Notes under the pieces: model-generated | The model's input: the letters and a program-made list of their open reading frames with translations, nothing else | The model's database searches: none | What the model was told of the DNA's origin: nothing | Assembly (NCBI RefSeq): GCF_005503365.1 | Contig: NZ_SCML01000005.1 | Coordinates: forward strand, 62,001 to 126,000 | Direction of reading: 5' to 3' | DNA: 64,000 bases | DNA from: Hydrogenophaga sp. 2FB | Lineage (GTDB): Bacteria > Pseudomonadota > Gammaproteobacteria > Burkholderiales > Burkholderiaceae_C | In this document: piece after piece, positions 62,201 through 64,000 of the stretch | How positions within the stretch are numbered: the stretch's first letter is position 1 | Layout of the letters: each line of letters starts with the position of its first letter | Made by a program: the position numbers and the translations under genes

Positions 62201-62898
62201 AAGCGGCGGCGCAGAAGGCCGCCGAGGCCGCCGAGAAGGAGGGCGCTCGCGTGAAGAACCCGTACGCCCTCGGCACGCGGGTCAAGGCCATGGCCAAGAA
62301 GGGCGAGAAGTGGAAAGAAGTGCTCACGTCCTTCGGCTTCCACCACACCAGCCAGTTGCCGGCGGAAGAGGACGAGGAGGAACCTGCCCTGCCCCTGGAC
62401 ACGCTCGTGCGCCTGGCCGGTCAGTTCCCGATCGCGGACCAGGGCAACATGCTGTCGCTGCTGGGCGATGCGGACGTGCAGAAGACGGCCGCGATCACCG
62501 CCGCGCTCGATGCGATGCGCAGCGAAGCGCGCGGCGAAACGCTCAAGGCCTTGCAGCAGCAGTACACCGGCAAGGAACTGGGTGTGCTCACGGTGGTGCA
62601 GCAGCGCGAGGCCTTGTCGGACCTGGGGTTGGAGCTGCCCGCGGGCCTGCCGTCGGCCGAGGTCACGCGCCGCTTCAACGCGTTCCTCGATGCGGCGGTG
62701 TCCTCGCTGCAACCCGATGAAGCCCAGATGAAGGCCATTCTGGAAGGCGCGGGCGTGGCCTTGAAGAAGGACGACGACGTGGCGAAGAAGTACCAGGACG
62801 CGCTGAGCAACGGTTTGAAGAAGGCGCGCGACCAGGCGTCGGGCATGGGCATGTCGGCCGCCCAGGTGGACGCGCTGGTGGGGCAGTTGCAACCCTGA
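53218..62898 (+). CDS. Giant filamentous-haemagglutinin-type exoprotein TpsA with C-terminal helical stalk
   Basis: 3226 residues. A signal peptide (to about AHAQ/QVVDP) leads to the TPS secretion domain (about 35-260) with FNVNTQGLVINNSN, NPNGISCDGCGFIN (C146/C149) and ITxxG-like repeats. Beta-helix haemagglutinin repeats follow to about residue 2100, interrupted by a Cys-containing insert (about 725-900) and the conserved FHA segment with FFVPSRNPTSPYLFETDPRL. From about 2140 to 3010 composition switches to Ala/Lys/Asp/Glu/Arg/Gln heptad-like sequence, a predicted coiled-coil stalk. A roughly 215-residue C-terminal domain (NPYALGTRVKAMAKKG...VDALVGQLQP) matches nothing I recognise. No VENN motif or contact-dependent-inhibition toxin is seen. 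GGGAG is 9 nt before the ATG. It is exported by the adjacent TpsB. Confidence 0.92.
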   Translation: MKITMKATLKAAFTGAAMGMIPVLHVSHAQQVVDPAAAAAKQSTLTQSLNGTAVQNIAAPNASGLSHNQFSTFNVNTQGLVINNSNVNAISQIGGAVVANPNLAGGQARLILNEVTSGNRSILQGTQELLGGQAAYILANPNGISCDGCGFINFPRATLTTGSPLFNGDNLMGFRIDGGDVSIGAGGLNATGVDFFDILTRSAQINGQINANDLSLRLGSNDVDYATLTATARAPVGAAPSFALDSSALGGMYAGRISLIGTEAGVGVRMLGNVAASVSDVELDVNGRISMKDNVVGAQRNVTLRSTQLAAAPGFELELDNVQLSAAEQLRLEGGDVQVNGGKAVAGTNLTVDAASLQSTSAQIEARQDVSITTTGAANVSGGTVQADHQLTVNAGAMALASGAKLMGEADGVGPLGGTTVNVTGTLDLTDAALFSGAALNVTAGALNVGAASNAGGTKGLRGTGAVDVNATTITNAGLLASDTTLTLDASGTLTNSGTVYGKTALGLTAGTLSNSHLVESGAALTVDADTVTNTGKLYGQTGVTLTADTLNNSKLVESGAAMTLNVADLNNVSTATSKAELYAVGNLTIQGNHTLDNTASAQHTAAIVSRDGQLGIDSRSGAAGSQAVSNAGGLLFGGNGVSVLVSRLFENKLHAGKRATTFANNGNVLLGAPSQAAVEGAAQDITVVNTDADIEARTGNINIYTSYLRNTTNNVPVVNTGAWVSSGASSYDHDNNPATPDITIEDDCGHYEDHFNKDVVGKVCARWVETRSQTLASPDLSPRGRIIAGNDFTAWIEKEALNYISLISAGNNITLNGSGTAQFENRSVELRHDKNALVFRYENGGEVACAAGQDWCFYDFPSYYRKKFVDISPGVLSTYTVGMASTVQSGGAINVNIGRVTNGSGFRGESQNVTIIPGTGPSSGAPTGGTPGAVPGSGIGTLTGSPFFVPSRNPTSPYLFETDPRLMNLAGLYGSDLFLNSLGLDPTDYLRVGDPYFEQQLLRQQLLAEAGQLFVADGMASENEQFKYLMDNAVAAQDDLQLRVGVALTKEQIANLQKDIVWMVEVEVNGKKALVPQLYLSDTTKASLAQGARFVASNINVKTESEFVNSGAFVASNNLKVDAGTTFTNTGGTLVAANGLNIQAVGDILNQSGTIRGGDVSVTSTEGSIVNETLTATQRFGDQGNVTHLGPTATIESTGNLNLNAKNDIVSRGGNLHAAGDANLTAGRDITLTAVKQETFSAVQESSRAGGHRTTTTTTENITRQVGSGLNVGGNLNATAGNNINIEASTVDVAGGGRLDAGKDINIVALAENRKTETSTSTRSWNSSYEQDTSIDHTTGKASTVNFGGDLAMASGNNTNLMGSQLAVGGDLNVERIGGDLNVTTFEEKLNVTQTTRTSSVFGGEAKADAGKNIAASEVSATGTLFSKTKETTTVDATTHLRSGIAVGGNLNAGEGAIAGNVNITGSNIATGGDMNLKAGGDINMLATNDSVTVETTRSSSSFGVTANASVAGAGVSLNFQNERSNNEVTQTTAQVSGLSAGGNINLDAGGNFREQGTQVAAGGDIGVAAKTITSEAAQNTYTESGSSTSVSVGLGVKAETGLDGLVSSFINPATNKAGFDMAGAAQGINALSAPDPGQVKAELSVTVTKTSNTGSGSQAIASGFNSGGNVSFTARDGDATFHGTNVDAAGSINVTADKGAINILTADSHDTATQNRSETNVTVGVSGDGTVSASGSGERSTATQSSTSQQAASFKAGGDMNLSARDDVTLRGTNLEAGGTASVESREGGIRFEAAQDTTNSSSYEMSAHASVSVNVAQKSGSVGGGGSEMSTRESSTTGKAGSINAGNIVLKSKNDITLVGTNLTAQDSATLQSRDGKVDFQAVQDTHTRTADGWSMDVSVEAGKTGGSVQAGGSRTDEFESSTTRTGGSLTAKNLTISAGSGVRLEGTQVNVSENANIDTGTGALTLEAAVSTSEKRINNTAVEVAGGVDTKEKSGHGSLKAQGERTNENKVTNSNAVLNIGGTADIKAAGGIDIKGKDIAGVESIIQAGTTNLNGANVSIEQLKDVDESSSNKFGVSVGVYVPGKKARDMVADKARSVRDSDTVAAISNKLTNAGAGLSNAADSVKNTVRNVGADAATRAQNNADLAATKQATKDAATATKLDRNNRQADRAATQAETGIKSDQSKKDQKADFDRQQGDDKAARERDQLLARIDPTSATASQERATADKQFEDAKAANQKSAEDAKRKNASDAADLREKALDDIAQRKRDAENKAADSTIRRQEAAGNAEQADALKAAKAERESNMKADTDKAKDDNAAQKQRTDSDFQAQRDADDRIRRAREKQAADDAKADADATLSDAQKQQAKDANAKTAKQAIDDADQKRDDAKRDNAEKAADAQLAARKKQEQARIDAEKAKREALAEAAHQRDAGKDDDTQKKAVADAATALKDAKTQADADLKTAQDKAETDRKDKATGIDADRVAAEKAADQKRDKAVDPARKALDAAKKTSETDRDAALKKIDADTALSDDQKKTAREKANTEHDQRVSDAQKTFDTVSDAADKTRVAEKESAAKDADQKKRTADTEVATAKKDADDARAKAEADAKTAHDDAVAKAKADQTTRLEDRKKAEIAQAAADARHKRELADLDAAEREALAKADREAAQAEVDIDRNGAWTAAQKADRRKAVADKQAAEREKAAQERADKAAAKEQARDDLARQTEVDAIDPQLSAADKTAKQKEIDDKYADRTTERETARDKVKDAATDQRKASEAKAELDLAQRKAQAQADAKRDTDDATASTAHDDAVTRVDDKLRVDSQNKTPDEIARLTTQAEQEKRKLQADRDAATAEHKRIADDARATADADRAKKEAEQAHQRETDRLAALTPPPADLATQKKAADDQRDAARKNADDRLAAQQKDNAATEADTKAQVAREQRDADIDADTALSATEKEQKKKDSERTFLTDQKAAQTEHDAAAKSLEALMTPAEKAAAQKAAEAAEKEGARVKNPYALGTRVKAMAKKGEKWKEVLTSFGFHHTSQLPAEEDEEEPALPLDTLVRLAGQFPIADQGNMLSLLGDADVQKTAAITAALDAMRSEARGETLKALQQQYTGKELGVLTVVQQREALSDLGLELPAGLPSAEVTRRFNAFLDAAVSSLQPDEAQMKAILEGAGVALKKDDDVAKKYQDALSNGLKKARDQASGMGMSAAQVDALVGQLQP
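59635..62245 (+). repeat. Coiled-coil stalk region of TpsA with recurring IDxDxxLSxxxK modules
   Basis: Encodes TpsA residues about 2140-3010. At least five degenerate copies of an (I)D-x-D-x-x-L-S-x-x-x-K module are visible: DADATLSDAQKQQAKD (L2362), DADTALSDDQKKTARE (L2532), DIDRNGAWTAAQKADR (W2681), AIDPQLSAADKTAKQ (L2735) and DADTALSATEKEQKKK (L2952). They are spaced irregularly by about 50-220 residues. The pattern recalls helical-bundle repeats (DUF1542/FIVAR style) of Gram-positive adhesins. Confidence 0.7.
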
Positions 62899-62917
62899 AA
62901 CCGAAGGGGGCCGGCGC

Positions 62918-63475
62918 TCAGCCGCCGGTCAACAAACGGTGCACCAGATCGGGCGTGCTGTGCGCCTGGTACTTGCGCATCAGCCGCGCGCGGTAGATCT
63001 CCACCGTGCGGTGGCTGATGTCCAGTGCCTTGCCGATCTGCTTGCTGGTCAGGCCGTCCATGAGAAAGGCGGCCACCTCGCGTTCGCGCGGCGTGAGCTC
63101 GGCTTTCACCGCGCGGGTGGAACTCAGGTCCTCGAAACTCCAGATGCCTTCGGCGTGCGGCGCGTCCAGCCGCAGCGCGCGCCCCGTCACGTGGCACCAG
63201 AAGGTTTCGCCCTGCCACTGGCCGCCAACGCGCTTCATGATGCGGTTGTCCGCGTAGGTGCCTTTGCGGCCGAGCAGGGGCGTCATCCGCGCGCCGATGC
63301 GCTCGTACTCGTCGGCGCTGGGGTAGAGGATCTGAAAGCTCTGGCCCACGAGTTGCTCGCGCGTGGCGCCGAACATGTCGCACAGCACCTGGTTGCAGTC
63401 GACCATGGTGCGCTCGCGCGAGAGCGCCAGGCCCACCGGGGCGAGGTCGAAGGCGAGTCGGTAGTCGATCTCCAT
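62918..63475 (-). CDS. PAS domain-containing LuxR-type transcriptional regulator
   Basis: A 185-residue regulator. Residues about 5-110 form a PAS domain (LAPVGLALSRERTMVDCNQ, LVGQSFQILYPSADEYERIG). Residues about 122-183 form a LuxR HTH (AELTPREREVAAFLMDGLTS, ISHRTVEIYRARLMRKYQA). ATG 63475 is chosen. It faces away from the CoA-transferase gene across a 107-nt gap with a perfect dyad, so it probably controls that operon. It ends 20 nt from the tpsA stop, convergently. Confidence 0.92.
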   Translation of the reverse strand: MEIDYRLAFDLAPVGLALSRERTMVDCNQVLCDMFGATREQLVGQSFQILYPSADEYERIGARMTPLLGRKGTYADNRIMKRVGGQWQGETFWCHVTGRALRLDAPHAEGIWSFEDLSSTRAVKAELTPREREVAAFLMDGLTSKQIGKALDISHRTVEIYRARLMRKYQAHSTPDLVHRLLTGG

Positions 63476-63517
63476 GGCGGCTGGGCAAGTGTTGAGGTGA
63501 GGGTTTGGCTTTACGAA

Positions 63518-63543
63518 ATACTACGTATGTCGTTACGTAGTAT
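63518..63543. promoter_or_regulatory. Perfect dyad ATACTACGTA-N6-TACGTAGTAT
   Basis: 10-bp perfect inverted repeat with a 6-nt spacer (TGTCGT), 40 nt before the CoA-transferase GTG and 42 nt before the PAS-LuxR ATG. TACGTA-containing dyads suit LuxR/FixJ-type HTH dimers, so it is the likely binding site of the adjacent regulator. Confidence 0.6.
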
Positions 63544-63582
63544 CGTAGCCAGCTTCCACGGTTCAACCCAGGAGACTTCGAC

Positions 63583-64000
63583 GTGAACAAGATTTACCCG
63601 AACGCGGATGCCGCGCTCAAAGGCATCGTGGCCGACGGCCAGTTGCTCGCTGTGGGGGGCTTTGGCCTCTGCGGCATTCCCGAGGCTTTGATCGACGCGC
63701 TGCACGACAGCGGTGTGAAGAACCTCAGCGTGATTTCCAACAACGCGGGCGTCGACGGCTTCGGCCTGGGCAAGCTGCTGGAGACGCGGCAGATCACCAA
63801 GATGATCGCGAGCTACGTGGGCGAGAACAAGGAGTTCGAGCGCCAGTACCTCGCGGGCGAACTGCAGCTCGAATTCACGCCGCAGGGCACGCTGGCCGAG
63901 AAGCTGCGCGCCGGTGGCGCCGGCATCCCGGCCTTCTTCACCAAGACCGGCGTGGGCACCCTGGTGGCCGAAGGCAAGGAACTGCGCGAGTTCGACGGCG
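63583..64000 (+). CDS. 3-oxoacid CoA-transferase subunit A (3' end outside window)
   Basis: The frame is open from GTG 63583 (AGGAG 8 nt upstream) to the window edge, 139 residues. [56 protein letters not shown] and [17 protein letters not shown] are typical of succinyl-CoA:3-ketoacid CoA-transferase subunit A (about 235 residues). It activates acetoacetate or 3-oxoadipate with CoA from succinyl-CoA. Subunit B should follow outside the window. Substrate choice (acetoacetate versus 3-oxoadipate) cannot be decided from this part. Confidence 0.93.
   Translation, partial: MNKIYPNADAALKGIVADGQLLAVGGFGLCGIPEALIDALHDSGVKNLSVISNNAGVDGFGLGKLLETRQITKMIASYVGENKEFERQYLAGELQLEFTPQGTLAEKLRAGGAGIPAFFTKTGVGTLVAEGKELREFDG

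Noticed and set aside
62245-62917. CDI-type toxin and immunity pair at the end of tpsA
   Set aside because: No VENN motif, no nuclease-like C-terminus, and no small immunity gene follows; the next gene is a convergent PAS-LuxR regulator.
1-64000. CRISPR arrays, tRNA/rRNA genes, complete insertion sequences, phage genes
   Set aside because: No regularly spaced repeats, no tRNA or rRNA-like sequence and no transposase or integrase was recognised on either strand by reading; a dedicated scan was not possible.

Overview
The window is high-GC DNA with dense, often 4-nt-overlapping (ATGA) operons. It carries many LysR regulators and eight orphan receptors of the Bug/TctC (tripartite tricarboxylate) type. 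That combination, together with short GC-rich and TTTCTTTTG-type interspersed hairpins, points to a Burkholderiales betaproteobacterium, most likely a metabolically versatile member of the Comamonadaceae. The family assignment is inference. No rRNA, tRNA, CRISPR array or complete transposon was seen.

Layout. 0-8 kb: 3'-truncated ETF-quinone oxidoreductase (-), an SDR dehydrogenase, a complete branched-chain-amino-acid-type ABC importer (receptor, two permeases, two ATPases) and a co-transcribed amidohydrolase. 7.8-11 kb: class II aldolase and Bug receptor, divergent from an unusual LysR protein with two HTH domains. 11-15.3 kb: LysR divergent from an adenosine-deaminase-like enzyme, a Bug receptor and a Tat-type nucleoside hydrolase, a probable nucleoside salvage module. 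15.3-19.2 kb: a four-gene minus-strand operon (3-hydroxyisobutyrate-dehydrogenase-like, AA_synth family, D-2-hydroxyacid dehydrogenase, aldehyde dehydrogenase). 19.35-19.75 kb: a relict junction between the 3' ends of a marR-like gene and pobA. 19.8-29.3 kb: Bug receptor, LysR and CysB-like regulators (-), then a Bug-TcuA-aconitase large/small subunit-Bug-PrpF operon that reads as a tricarballylate/aconitate catabolic unit.

29.6-41.4 kb: enolase-superfamily enzyme and aldehyde dehydrogenase (-), divergent from a GMC oxidoreductase, Bug receptor, signal-less family-3 binding protein, lactonase and a large FAD/Fe-S D-2-hydroxyglutarate-dehydrogenase-type enzyme, then a lipoprotein sugar dehydrogenase. 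41.4-45.8 kb: small periplasmic protein, AhpD-like protein, PcaC, Bug receptor and a membrane hybrid kinase whose receiver lacks the phospho-acceptor Asp. 45.8-50.3 kb: a visibly lower-GC block with an FMN 2-hydroxyacid oxidase, Bug receptor, a second signal-less family-3 binding protein and a LysR regulator.

50.4-63 kb: a two-partner secretion locus with a LuxR-type response regulator, the TpsB transporter and a 3226-residue TpsA exoprotein. Its last third is a roughly 870-residue Ala/Lys/Asp/Glu/Arg-rich predicted helical stalk with recurring IDxxxxLSxxxK motifs instead of a recognisable toxin module. The window ends with a PAS-LuxR regulator divergent from a 3-oxoacid CoA-transferase subunit A gene (truncated), with a perfect dyad between them.

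The common theme is uptake and oxidation of organic acids: each small catabolic set has its own Bug receptor and regulator, while the TctA/TctB membrane subunits are absent. The least conventional items are the TpsA helical stalk, the two Bug plus signal-less SBP pairs, the tandem-HTH LysR protein, the degenerate receiver and the marR/pobA deletion scar.
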